64,000 bases of DNA. Source: CBDEGU01 sp965238045. Lineage in GTDB: Bacteria > Acidobacteriota > Terriglobia > Bryobacterales > UBA6623. Below the pieces are notes generated by a model. It saw only the letters and a program-made list of their open reading frames with translations, was not told where the DNA came from and did no database searches. The stretch is from the NCBI GenBank assembly GCA_965238045.1, contig CBDEGU010000012.1, forward strand, positions 2,232,001-2,296,000, read 5' to 3'. Both the position numbers and the translations under genes were made by a program. Positions 33,370-42,223 of this stretch are shown here, one piece after another; position 1 is the stretch's first letter; the number at the start of each line of letters is the position of its first letter.

Positions 33370-33702
33370 TCACTCCAGCACGACGGAATCGACCTGGATC
33401 ATGCCGCCTTTGAGCTGGCCGCTTACCTTGACCAGCAGGTTGTCTTCCTTTTTCGAGAGCTCGAGTTGCTTGAGCGCCTTGGCGTTGCCGGCTTCGTCGA
33501 ACTTGATGTACTTGCCGCCGGCTGTGATGAGTCCGAAGCCGCTTTTCTGGCAGCCCCTCATACATTCGGCGGTGTGCGCGGCGGGTTGGTCGCGCTTGCT
33601 GGGCACGCACATCGTGTCCATGAGATAGCCGGTCCACTCAGCGGCCGGGGCCGCCAGCGGGAACAGCAATAGGGCCATCGGGATCAAGAAGAATTTGCGC
33701 AT
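33370..33702 (-). CDS. Small secreted protein with paired cysteines
   Basis: 110 residues with a clear Sec signal peptide (MRKFFLIPMALLLFPLAAPA, cleavage near AA-EW). The mature part begins WTGYLMDTMCVPSKRDQPAA, then HTAECMRGCQKSGFGLI with three cysteines, and ends in a beta-rich tail (DNLLVKVSGQLKGGMIQVDS). I recall similar short proteins, of unknown function, in Solibacter-like acidobacteria. ATG 33702 is preceded by GGAAGGAG-like sequence. It stands alone, divergent from the ABC permease at 33920. Confidence 0.8.
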   Translation of the reverse strand: MRKFFLIPMALLLFPLAAPAAEWTGYLMDTMCVPSKRDQPAAHTAECMRGCQKSGFGLITAGGKYIKFDEAGNAKALKQLELSKKEDNLLVKVSGQLKGGMIQVDSVVLE

Positions 33703-33919
33703 CGGAAGGAGTCTCCTCGGGGAGGTGAAATCTAGGATTTAGGATAGCATCCTGTCGGGAGCGCGCCCGCGCCTCTCCGCCGCTTGCCACGCACCGGCGG
33801 CCAAACCTTGCCTTCCCTTGCGGAACGATCGGGCGAATGGCTCGACAGCGCCAACTCGACAGTGCGAAAGAGGGTGCGTATGATGATGGGCGGAGGCACT
33901 GGCCACGACCCGCATCGTT

Positions 33920-36900
33920 ATGACGCCCCGGCGCTATCTGTGGCGCTCTCTGCGCCATCACTGGCCCATTCACTTGGCCGTGGCCCTAGGGGTCGCTGTG
34001 GGCGCGGCCGTGCTTGCCGGAGCATTGCTCGTCGGCGACTCGGTGCGCGGCAGTCTGCGCGATCTGACTCTCGACCGGCTGGGCGCGATCGACCACGCGC
34101 TGGTCGCCGAGCGCTACTTCCGCGAAGAACTCACTGAGGATCTGGCCGAGGCGACGAACTTCGCATACGGCTATCGGCAAGCCGCCCCGGCGATATTGAT
34201 TCGGGGCGGAGCCGAGGCGGCTGAGTCAGGCGCGAGAGCGTCGCGGATCAATATTCACGGCGTCGATGGGCGTTTTTTTTCGTTCTATGACGATCCGCCG
34301 AAAGTGCCGGGAGCGCGCGAAGTCCTGCTGAACCGGTCTCTGGCGCGCGAGATCGGCGCCGCGGCCGGGGACGATGTCCTCGTGCGGTTCCAGACCGATA
34401 CGCTGGTTCCCAGCGAGTCGGTGATGGGCCGCAAGGCCGGCAACACTCGCGTGCTGCGGCTCACGGTCTCCGGCGTGATCGATGATCGCGGTCCGGGACG
34501 CTTCGGCCTTTCCCCCAGTCAGCAACTTCCCTTCAACGCCTACCTCCCGCTGAAGACGCTTCAGCGGGCGCTCGATCAGGAAGAGCGGGCGAATGCCATC
34601 TTCGTTTCCGGCTCACCCGAGGAGTCCGGCGCCTCGGCGTTGAACAAGATTCTCGCCGACACGATTCGCCTCAACGATCTGAACCTCCGCATCGAAGCGC
34701 TGGCCGGACAGAATACTCTGCGGCTCGACACGGGCCGCGTCGTTCTGGAAACTTCCGCGGCCGCCGCCGCGGAACGCGCCGCCAAGAAGGCGGGTCTTCG
34801 GGCGATGCCGGTGCTGACCTATCTGGCGAATCACATGCGCGCCGGAGAGCGCGAAGTCCCCTATTCGACGGTCACCGCCGTGGATTTCGATTCACTGGGG
34901 GCAATGGAGCCCCTGGTGCTTACCAGCGGCGAGACGCCCGCCGCTCTCGGCGAAGACGAGATTCTGATCAACGACTGGACGGCGAAAGATCTCCGCGCCA
35001 GCGTCGGCGACAAGATCGAACTCGCCTACTACGTGGTCGCCGCCAACGGCTCGCTCGAAACCAAAACACACGAGTTCACGCTCAAGGGCGTTGTGCGGCT
35101 TTCCGGGCTGGGCGCCGACCGGGAGCTTGCGCCGGCCTACGAGGGCATGAGTGAAGCGCGGCGGATGGGCGAGTGGGACCCGCCCTTCCCGGTCGATCTC
35201 ACCAAGATTCGCCCCATTGATGAAGACTATTGGGAGCGCTACCGCGGCACTCCGAAGGCTTTTGTCTCGCTGGCGACGGCCAAGCGGCTGTGGACGAGCC
35301 GTTTCGGGCAACTGACTTCCTTTCGCATCCTGCCCGGCGACCGGCAGCCGCTGGCCGAGGCGAGGGCGGCCTTCCTGAAGGGGTTGCGGGCCGAGTGGCG
35401 GCCCGAGGCCTACGGGCTGGTGTTCCGGCCGGTTAAGGTTTTGGGACTGAAGGCATCGAGCGGCGCCACGGACTTCTCAGGTCTCTTCATTGGCTTCAGC
35501 CTGTTTCTTATCGTCTCGGCGGCGATGCTCGTGGCGCTGCTGTTTCGCCTCGGCGTCGAGCGCCGCGCGAAGGAGATCGGGCTGCTGCGCGCGACCGGGC
35601 AGCCGAACGCGAGCATACGCAGGCTGCTGATCTGGGAAGGTGCGATCGTGTCTCTAGCCGGATGCCTGGCAGGCTTGCCCGGCGCGGTCGCCTATGGCGC
35701 GCTGATGATTTACGGGCTGCGGACGTGGTGGAGCGCGGCGGTCGGCGGTTCGTTTCTTGAACTGCATGTGACCGTGCCGAGTTTGATCGGAGGCGCGGCC
35801 GGCGCGCTGTTGATGATGGTGCTCTCGATCTGGCTCGCTGTCCGGAAGCTAGACCGGCTGAGCCCGCGAGCGATGCTGGCCGGACATTCGATGCTCGCCG
35901 GAGATGGAGGGCCGGACGGCTCTCGGGCGGGGAAAGGGCGCGAAGGGAACCGGCCGCGGCAGCTCGCTCTGGGAGCCAGCGCGGTGGCTATGCTGCTGCT
36001 GGGGCTCTCGTTCGCGGGACTGATGCCGGCGGCGGCGGGGTTCTTCGGCATGGGCGCGTTGCTGCTGGTGGCGGCGCTGGCGTTCTTCCGGGCGTCGCTC
36101 GCCAGCCCGCCGGCCGGGCTGATTCGCGGCCGGTGGCCGGTGGCCCTGGCTCGGCTGGGAGCTCGAAACGGGGCACGCTCACCGGCACGCAGCATGCTCT
36201 CGGCGGGACTGGTCGCCAGCGCTACGTTTCTGATCGTGACCGTCTCGCTGTTCCGGCACGACGTCAGCCAGCACGAGCCGGAGTTCGGCTCTGGCGATGG
36301 AGGGTTTCGGTTTGTCGCCGAATCGGACCTGCCGCTTTACGACGCGGACTTGCAAACCGGCGATGACCCGCGAACCGAAAGTGACTCGCGCAACGAAGGG
36401 GCCGGGCCGAAGATTTTCGCCTTTCGCGTCAAGCCCGGCGACGACGCCAGTTGTCTGAATCTCTACCAGCCGACGCGTCCGACGCTGCTTGGCGCCACTC
36501 CCGCCATGACCGCCCGGGGCGGATTCGGCTTCAATGCGACCTTGGCCGAGTCGCCCGAAGAAGAAGCCAACCCGTGGCTGATCCTGGACCGCGAGTTTCC
36601 CGGCGGCGCGATCCCAGTTTTCGGCGACATGAATTCCGTGCTATGGATTCTGCATTTGGGGCTGGGTCAGGAACTGGAGATGACCGGCGATCAGGGCCGC
36701 GTCCGCAAGCTGGTCATCGCCGGCACGATGCCCGGCAGCTTATTCCAGTCGCAACTGGTGATGTCGGAAAAGCGATTTCTCGAAATGTTTCCGAGCCGGA
36801 GCGGATACAGCTTCTTCCTGGCCGAGACCGATAGTGACGAAGCAGGCCTGAAGCTTGAGGAGCGGCTGGCGGATCGCGGTTTCGACGCCACCCGCACCGC

Positions 36901-37318
36901 CGACCGGCTGGCGGGCTATCTGGTCGTCGAGAACACTTACATGAACACGTTCCAGACGCTCGGCGGGCTGGGCCTGCTGCTGGGGACCTTCGGCCTGGCG
37001 GTAGTGATGGCCCGGAACGTCTTGGAGCGCCGAGCCGAGCTGGCGCTGCTGCGGGGGATGGGGTTTAGCAAGTCGTCGATTTCGTGGCTGGTGGTCAGCG
37101 AGAATGGCTTCGTACTGGTGTTCGGAATCTTGGCGGGAACGGGGGCGGCGCTGCTGGCTGTCTTGCCGCATCTTCTCGGCGGCGCGGCCGAGACGCCGTG
37201 GGCCGGTTTGGCGGCGACGCTTCTGGTGATTCTGGCGACGGGGCTGCTGGCGGGCGTGGCTGCGGTGACGCTGAGTCCGCGATCGGGGTTGCCGGCGGTC
37301 TTGCGGGGCGAGTTGTAA
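33920..37318 (+). CDS. Large FtsX/MacB-type ABC transporter permease
   Basis: 1,132 residues. N-terminal membrane helix (HLAVALGVAVGAAVLAGALL), then a large extracytoplasmic domain with MacB-like GARASRINIHGVDGRFF. The first FtsX domain (about 515-660) reads FSLFLIVSAAMLVALLFRLG, VERRAKEIGLLRATG. A central pair of helices follows (about 680-740), then a second periplasmic domain and a second FtsX domain (about 1010-1130; GLGLLLGTFGLAVVMARNVL, ERRAELALLRGMGFSKSSI). Duplicated FtsX domains in one chain mark permeases that work without transporting through a channel, such as lipoprotein or macrolide exporters. No ATP-binding partner gene lies in the window, which is unusual. Confidence 0.9.
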   Translation: MTPRRYLWRSLRHHWPIHLAVALGVAVGAAVLAGALLVGDSVRGSLRDLTLDRLGAIDHALVAERYFREELTEDLAEATNFAYGYRQAAPAILIRGGAEAAESGARASRINIHGVDGRFFSFYDDPPKVPGAREVLLNRSLAREIGAAAGDDVLVRFQTDTLVPSESVMGRKAGNTRVLRLTVSGVIDDRGPGRFGLSPSQQLPFNAYLPLKTLQRALDQEERANAIFVSGSPEESGASALNKILADTIRLNDLNLRIEALAGQNTLRLDTGRVVLETSAAAAAERAAKKAGLRAMPVLTYLANHMRAGEREVPYSTVTAVDFDSLGAMEPLVLTSGETPAALGEDEILINDWTAKDLRASVGDKIELAYYVVAANGSLETKTHEFTLKGVVRLSGLGADRELAPAYEGMSEARRMGEWDPPFPVDLTKIRPIDEDYWERYRGTPKAFVSLATAKRLWTSRFGQLTSFRILPGDRQPLAEARAAFLKGLRAEWRPEAYGLVFRPVKVLGLKASSGATDFSGLFIGFSLFLIVSAAMLVALLFRLGVERRAKEIGLLRATGQPNASIRRLLIWEGAIVSLAGCLAGLPGAVAYGALMIYGLRTWWSAAVGGSFLELHVTVPSLIGGAAGALLMMVLSIWLAVRKLDRLSPRAMLAGHSMLAGDGGPDGSRAGKGREGNRPRQLALGASAVAMLLLGLSFAGLMPAAAGFFGMGALLLVAALAFFRASLASPPAGLIRGRWPVALARLGARNGARSPARSMLSAGLVASATFLIVTVSLFRHDVSQHEPEFGSGDGGFRFVAESDLPLYDADLQTGDDPRTESDSRNEGAGPKIFAFRVKPGDDASCLNLYQPTRPTLLGATPAMTARGGFGFNATLAESPEEEANPWLILDREFPGGAIPVFGDMNSVLWILHLGLGQELEMTGDQGRVRKLVIAGTMPGSLFQSQLVMSEKRFLEMFPSRSGYSFFLAETDSDEAGLKLEERLADRGFDATRTADRLAGYLVVENTYMNTFQTLGGLGLLLGTFGLAVVMARNVLERRAELALLRGMGFSKSSISWLVVSENGFVLVFGILAGTGAALLAVLPHLLGGAAETPWAGLAATLLVILATGLLAGVAAVTLSPRSGLPAVLRGEL

Positions 37319-37352
37319 CATCCGGATGATCGCCAGTGGCCGCCAAGCTCCC

Positions 37353-38840
37353 CTACGCTCCAGGGGCTTCCGCTTTCTTTCTTTTCAGCAGGGGCAGCAC
37401 CAGGCTGAGAACGGTTGCGACAAGGAAGAACAGGACGATCGGGCGGTTGAGGGCGGCGAGCCAGTCGCCGCGGTTGAGAATCAGGGCTCGGCGGAGGTTG
37501 GACTCCATCATCGGGCCGAGAATCAATCCGAGAACGAGCGGTCCCAGGGGCACGTCGGCCTTGCGGAACAGGAAGCCGGCCACCCCGGCGGCGAACATCG
37601 CCCAGACATCGACCACCGCGTTATTCAGGGCGTAGGAACCGACGGTTCCAAACAGCACGATCCCGGCCCACAGCCAGGGGTTGGGGATGCGCAGGGCGCG
37701 GGCCAACGGGCGCGCCCCAAGCAGGCCGATGACCAGCATCATGATGGCGGCAAAAGCCATCAGGAAGACGATGCTGAAAATGAACGAACCGTGGTCGCGA
37801 AACAGCAGCGGGCCGGGCTGGATGCCATGAATGAGCAGTGCTCCGATGAGCACGGCCGATGGCGCGTCGCCCGGAATGCCCAGCGTCAGCATCGTGGTCA
37901 TCGCCCCGCCGATCGCTCCGTTGCAGGCCGCGCAGCTTGCGGCAAGCCCTTCGATCGACCCCTTGCCGAATTCTTCTTTCTTGCGCGAGAGACGCCGGGC
38001 TTGTTCCCAGGCGATGACCGATCCGATGTCGCCGCCGGCGGCCGGAACCGCGCCGACAAAAGTGCCGATGCCGGCGCCGGTGATCATCGGCGGCAGCATG
38101 CGCTTCCAATGTTCCAGGCGGGGCAAGATGCGCCCCAACTTCGCGGGCGCTTCATCGGCCTTGCCGAGGCGATCGGAAATCTGGCTGAGGACCTCGGCCA
38201 GGCCGAACAGCCCGATCATGACCGGGACGAAGGCGATGCCGTCGAGGAATTCCGAATGCCCGAAGGTGTAGCGCGGATAGGCCGTCATGGGATCGAGCCC
38301 GACCGTGGCCAGCGCTAATCCGAGCATGCCCGCGAGCATGCCTTTGACGACCCGGTCGCCGGAAACGCCCGCCATCAGGCTGATGCCGAACAGCGCGAGA
38401 CCGAAATACTCGGCCGGCCCAAAACGTAGCGCGAAATTGGCGATGGGAAACGCCGCGACCGCGAGAAAGAAGATACTCGTGAGCTGCCCGATCGCCGACA
38501 GCAAGGCGTTGATGCCCAGGGCCAGGCCGGCGTGGCCTTGCTTGGCGAGCGGGTAGCCGTCCCAGGCAGTGGCGATCGAGGCCGGCGTACCCGGCACGTT
38601 GATCAAAATGGCGGGAATGCCGCCGGCGGGAATGGCGCCGCAATAGATGCCCAGCAACATGGCGAGGCCTTCCTCGGCCGAGACCCAGAAGGTCAGTGGC
38701 GTCAGTATGGCGACGCCCATCGTGGCGGTCAGGCCGGGCAGCGCGCCGAAGATCGCGCCCAGAAAGACGCCGACGCCGAGAAATCCCAGCACCTTCCACT
38801 GAAGAATGGCCATCAGGCCTTCGACTAGATCCGCCGTCAT
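37353..38840 (-). CDS. tctA: Tripartite tricarboxylate transporter large membrane subunit TctA
   Basis: 495 residues, about 12 hydrophobic segments. The TctA signature is GALPGLTATMGVAILTPLTF (about residues 28-47) with its inverted-repeat counterpart GAVPAAGGDIGSVIAWEQAR, plus YCGAIPAGGIPAILINVPGT. It is the main channel subunit that imports a carboxylate captured by the periplasmic TctC. ATG 38840 starts 43 bp after the tctB stop. Complete family length. It ends in convergent orientation to the ABC permease, 34 bp away. Confidence 0.95.
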   Translation of the reverse strand: MTADLVEGLMAILQWKVLGFLGVGVFLGAIFGALPGLTATMGVAILTPLTFWVSAEEGLAMLLGIYCGAIPAGGIPAILINVPGTPASIATAWDGYPLAKQGHAGLALGINALLSAIGQLTSIFFLAVAAFPIANFALRFGPAEYFGLALFGISLMAGVSGDRVVKGMLAGMLGLALATVGLDPMTAYPRYTFGHSEFLDGIAFVPVMIGLFGLAEVLSQISDRLGKADEAPAKLGRILPRLEHWKRMLPPMITGAGIGTFVGAVPAAGGDIGSVIAWEQARRLSRKKEEFGKGSIEGLAASCAACNGAIGGAMTTMLTLGIPGDAPSAVLIGALLIHGIQPGPLLFRDHGSFIFSIVFLMAFAAIMMLVIGLLGARPLARALRIPNPWLWAGIVLFGTVGSYALNNAVVDVWAMFAAGVAGFLFRKADVPLGPLVLGLILGPMMESNLRRALILNRGDWLAALNRPIVLFFLVATVLSLVLPLLKRKKAEAPGA

Positions 38841-38882
38841 GCGATTGCTTTACTCCTGAGCTGCTCCGAATCTGCTTCCGAT

Positions 38883-39344
38883 CTAATCCAGGGAAACATG
38901 CAGGCCGTATTGAAACGCGAGGGTCACGGCGGCGGTCAGCGCACCGGAAACAGTCAGGCTTTGCCGCCACCGCTCGCCAAGGAACTTCAGGAACAGCGCC
39001 AAGAAAACGAAGGTGCGCAGCGGGAACCATCCCGTACCCCAAAACGCCAGAAAGAGGAAGGTCAGGCCAATCGTTCCGCCGACCGCGCGTGCGTTGCCGA
39101 TGCGGAAAACCGTTCCGGCTCGCTCGCGGAACGTCTGGAACAACAAGGTCACCGCCAGCAGAACGATGACGATGCCGATGGCCCGGGGAAAGAAACCGGC
39201 GCCGGGCAGGCTGCCCGATCCGGCGGGAAGCCACAGGGAGCTGATGGTCAGATAAAGTCCCAGGGCGAGAAACAAAATCGCCACCGCCAGGGAACCGCGA
39301 TCTATGCGGTTGGGCTGTGTTGTTTCGCTCGTTGTTGATTCCAT
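38883..39344 (-). CDS. tctB: Tripartite tricarboxylate transporter small membrane subunit TctB
   Basis: 153 residues with four hydrophobic helices (SLAVAILFLALGLYLTISSL, GIVIVLLAVTLLFQTF, GLTFLFLAFWGTGWFPLRTF and LTVSGALTAAVTLAFQYGLH). Size and helix pattern fit TctB, the poorly conserved small membrane partner of TctA. It begins two bases beyond the tctC stop and precedes tctA, the standard gene order. Sequence similarity alone would be weak, but position settles the call. Confidence 0.9.
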   Translation of the reverse strand: MESTTSETTQPNRIDRGSLAVAILFLALGLYLTISSLWLPAGSGSLPGAGFFPRAIGIVIVLLAVTLLFQTFRERAGTVFRIGNARAVGGTIGLTFLFLAFWGTGWFPLRTFVFLALFLKFLGERWRQSLTVSGALTAAVTLAFQYGLHVSLD

Positions 39345-39346
39345 CG

Positions 39347-40330
39347 TCAGCGATCCATCTTGAGCAGACGCGGCACTTCAACAGCGAAAAATTTGGCTTG
39401 TTCGAGAGCGAATTCGCGGAAGTCGTCGCTGTTGAGAAACACGGCTTCCATGCCTCGTTCCTCGCACAGCTTGGCCCACTCCTCGCTCTCAAACGCCACG
39501 CGGAAGGCCTTCTCCAGACGCCCAAGAATTTCGCCGGATACGCCGGCCGGGGTGAAGAATCCGCTCCAAGCCGGCGCGCCGAATTCGTAGCCGAGTTCGT
39601 AGCTGGTCGGAGCGTCGGGGAAAAGGCCCGATCGTGATTCGTCGAATACAGCCAGCACCTTCAGACTGCCGGCCCGCACGTTGGCGACGACCTCGCCGGT
39701 GCCCGCGACTACGGCGTCTACATGGCCGCCGAGCAGCGAAGCGATCGATCCGGACGAGCCTCCGTAGGGCACGTAGGTGACGCGGAAACCGGCTTGCTGC
39801 TCCATGAGCAGGGAATTGAAGTGCCAGATCGAGCCGGTTCCGGCGTTGCCCATGATGAGGCCGCCGCTTTGTTTCTTAGCCGCGGCCATGAATTCCTCGA
39901 AAGTATTCCATGGCGCATCGCTCCGCACAACGAGCACCGCCGGAGTCTTCGAGACCAGGCAGATCAACCCCATGTCCTCGGGGCCGATATCGGCGTAGCC
40001 GAGTGCGCGGACGATCGCGATCTCGACGGGCGCGTGCGCCAGCGTGTATCCGTCAGGGGGGCGGCGGGTGACGTAGGAAAATGCCAGAGCGCCGCTGGCG
40101 CCGGGTTTGTTTTCACAGACGACCGGTACGCCAAGATCCTTTTCAATCAGGCTGGCCATGAAGCGCGATACGGTGTCGGAGATTCCGCCGGGGGAAGCCT
40201 GCACGATCAACTTCAGCTCGCGCGAAGGATAGGGGCCGTCCGCCTGCTGGCACGCCAAACTCCAAAGACAGAAGCAAGCAAGAGCCCATGGGCGGATAGC
40301 GCCGAAACGTGGTGGCAAAAACCGGGGCAT
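39347..40330 (-). CDS. tctC: Tripartite tricarboxylate transporter substrate-binding lipoprotein TctC
   Basis: 327 residues from ATG 40330, chosen because it starts a lipoprotein signal (LACFCLWSLACQQ, Cys at about 28); the frame extends to 40483 but those residues are not conserved. The mature protein shows the Bug/TctC pattern: LKLIVQASPGGISDTVSRFM, VVCENKPGASGALAFSYVTR, PPDGYTLAHA, and LGGHVDAVVAGTGEVVANVR followed by SLKVLAVFDESRSGLFPDAP. It captures a carboxylate-like ligand in the periplasm and delivers it to TctBA. Confidence 0.93.
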   Translation of the reverse strand: MPRFLPPRFGAIRPWALACFCLWSLACQQADGPYPSRELKLIVQASPGGISDTVSRFMASLIEKDLGVPVVCENKPGASGALAFSYVTRRPPDGYTLAHAPVEIAIVRALGYADIGPEDMGLICLVSKTPAVLVVRSDAPWNTFEEFMAAAKKQSGGLIMGNAGTGSIWHFNSLLMEQQAGFRVTYVPYGGSSGSIASLLGGHVDAVVAGTGEVVANVRAGSLKVLAVFDESRSGLFPDAPTSYELGYEFGAPAWSGFFTPAGVSGEILGRLEKAFRVAFESEEWAKLCEERGMEAVFLNSDDFREFALEQAKFFAVEVPRLLKMDR

Positions 40331-40464
40331 CTCGACAGCATAGAGAACTTTCGCGCCGGGCTCAAGCCGGGCGGCGGCTGTTTCGTTTGGGCGCGCGGCG
40401 GGAAACGCGGATTCGTGGCTCACAACGGTCTCACACTTCATGCTCTTGCCGTCTCTCCGGTCTG

Positions 40465-42015
40465 TCAACGCGCCAGTAGCCACTGGACCGCGTTTTGCAT
40501 CAGCCGCTGAAACATCGGGTGCTCGACGGCTTCGCGCGTGTGGCCCGGCGCCAGGTGAACGAGCCTGCCTTTGCCCGGCTCGTAGGCCCAGCCGGCGGCG
40601 GCCTGGCGCTTGCCGTCGTCCGACCGGCTGCGCAGCAGAAGATGAACCTTTCCCTCGTCGTAAGGCGGGGTATGCTGCTCGTCGGCGACAGAGAAATCTT
40701 CGACCCCTTCGGTAATGGGATGGTTCGGGTCGGCGACTTCGACCCGAAAACGCTCCAGCGGACCGTGGCCGATGTAACGCCCGCCAACCAGGTTGAGGTA
40801 GGGTCCGTCCTTGGGATAGAGCCCCATGGAATTGTGGAGGTTCAGAAAAGCGCCGCTTCTCTCGACAAAATCGACGACGGCTTTTTCTTGCTCCGGCGTC
40901 ATCCAGATCCTGTACTTCTTGCCCCGCTCGACGCCCTCGGGCCAGAGCATGCCGTCTTGGAGAATGACGAGCAGGCGGACGCGGGCGAGGTTTTCCGCCG
41001 TCAGCGCCCGGGTGTCGAAGGTGAAGTGCGGCACTACGCCGGTCGCCCGGAAAACCTTGGTCAGGCCGATTTCGATGTGCTCGGGATCGTGGTAGCGGTC
41101 GGCGATGAGCACCAGAGCGTGCGGCCTGGCATCGTCCTTCGCGGGAGGCCGCCCGCGGAAGGGCGCACTCGGTACGGTCAGTTCGCGGTAGATGTGCCCC
41201 ACGTCTTCGAGTCTCGGACGGTCATATGGGATCCAGACGAAATATTCCGATGGCATGCGAACGCCAGGGAAGATCTTCTCCGGCCGCCATCCCAGCGCGA
41301 TGCCGTAGGCGACTTGGCGTCGCAGCTCGGCCAGGTACCAGCGCAGCCTCGCCAGCGTCTGCTTGCCGCCCCACGACCCGAAGGCGGGAACGACCGTCTG
41401 GGGCTCTAGCGTCTCCAATTGGTGAATCGCTTCGAGCCAGCGTGCCGTGTTGCCGCCGGGGATGCGGGCGCGGGGTCCGTTGACCCCGGCGGGCCCGGCG
41501 AAGAGCACCCGGCCGTGCTGGACGTAGACGGCCGCCGCGGCCTTCGCGGCTGTCCCATCAAGGGGGATGTAGGCGATGCCGCCCCGCAGCGTGGTTTGCG
41601 TGCGAACAATCCGCAGCGCGGCGGGAGAGATGCTCGCCGATTGCATGACGAGTTCGGCGGCCATCTCGCGCGAAACGATGATTCGCTCAACGCCCGCGGC
41701 CAGCAGGGCCTCGACGATCTGATGATCGCCTGGCTGCAAGCGGGTGAGCGCGGCTTGGGTGACTGGCTTGGAGGAATGCCGCCGTACTTCGTCGAGGTAG
41801 TCTCGTGCCGCGATTCCGCGCGGCAGATCGATCAGCAGCGTGGCATTGGCCAGCGTCACCCAGCCGCAAGTGCCTGACTGGTAGGCAGCGGCGAAACCGG
41901 CGACGTGAACGCCCGGGGCCAGCTCCTCATGGTGGGGAAGGAGCGCCGCGGCGGCCGCCGGGCGCGCCAAGGCGATCATTAACAAACTCAGCAACACGGG
42001 ACGGATCTTGATCAT
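40465..42015 (-). CDS. Degenerate metallo-beta-lactamase fold fused to ThuA domain
   Basis: 516 residues with a Sec leader (MIKIRPVLLSLLMIALARPA). Residues about 25-280 follow the metallo-beta-lactamase fold (ATLLIDLPRGIAARDYLDEV), but the zinc motif H-x-H-x-D-H is replaced by LTRLQPGDHQIVEALLAAGV, so it probably binds no metals. Residues about 290-516 form a ThuA (trehalose-utilisation) domain: HALVLIADRYHDPEHIEIGL, LVILQDGMLWPEGV, SGAFLNLHNSMGL, DPNHPITEGVEDF and AYEPGKGRLVHLAPGH. ThuA-like domains are glutamine-amidotransferase-like folds often linked to Gfo/Idh/MocA sugar oxidation. ATG 42015 is preferred over GTG 42030. It lies 135 bp upstream of tctC, on the same strand. Confidence 0.8.
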   Translation of the reverse strand: MIKIRPVLLSLLMIALARPAAAAALLPHHEELAPGVHVAGFAAAYQSGTCGWVTLANATLLIDLPRGIAARDYLDEVRRHSSKPVTQAALTRLQPGDHQIVEALLAAGVERIIVSREMAAELVMQSASISPAALRIVRTQTTLRGGIAYIPLDGTAAKAAAAVYVQHGRVLFAGPAGVNGPRARIPGGNTARWLEAIHQLETLEPQTVVPAFGSWGGKQTLARLRWYLAELRRQVAYGIALGWRPEKIFPGVRMPSEYFVWIPYDRPRLEDVGHIYRELTVPSAPFRGRPPAKDDARPHALVLIADRYHDPEHIEIGLTKVFRATGVVPHFTFDTRALTAENLARVRLLVILQDGMLWPEGVERGKKYRIWMTPEQEKAVVDFVERSGAFLNLHNSMGLYPKDGPYLNLVGGRYIGHGPLERFRVEVADPNHPITEGVEDFSVADEQHTPPYDEGKVHLLLRSRSDDGKRQAAAGWAYEPGKGRLVHLAPGHTREAVEHPMFQRLMQNAVQWLLAR

Positions 42016-42223
42016 GGTGATTTCGCTCACGCGTTCATCCGCGTATCAGGTTATCAGGGATATGCGCGAACATCGCGCCGGTCCATCATATCGAAACCGG
42101 CTGCCTTGCGGGTGGCGACCACTGCGCTGGGACGGCCGACACCAGGACACCGTAAGTTGACAGTGCCGCTTCGATTATGATTCCATTGCGGTGACGCAGC
42201 CAGTCTCACGGAGGGAATTAACG

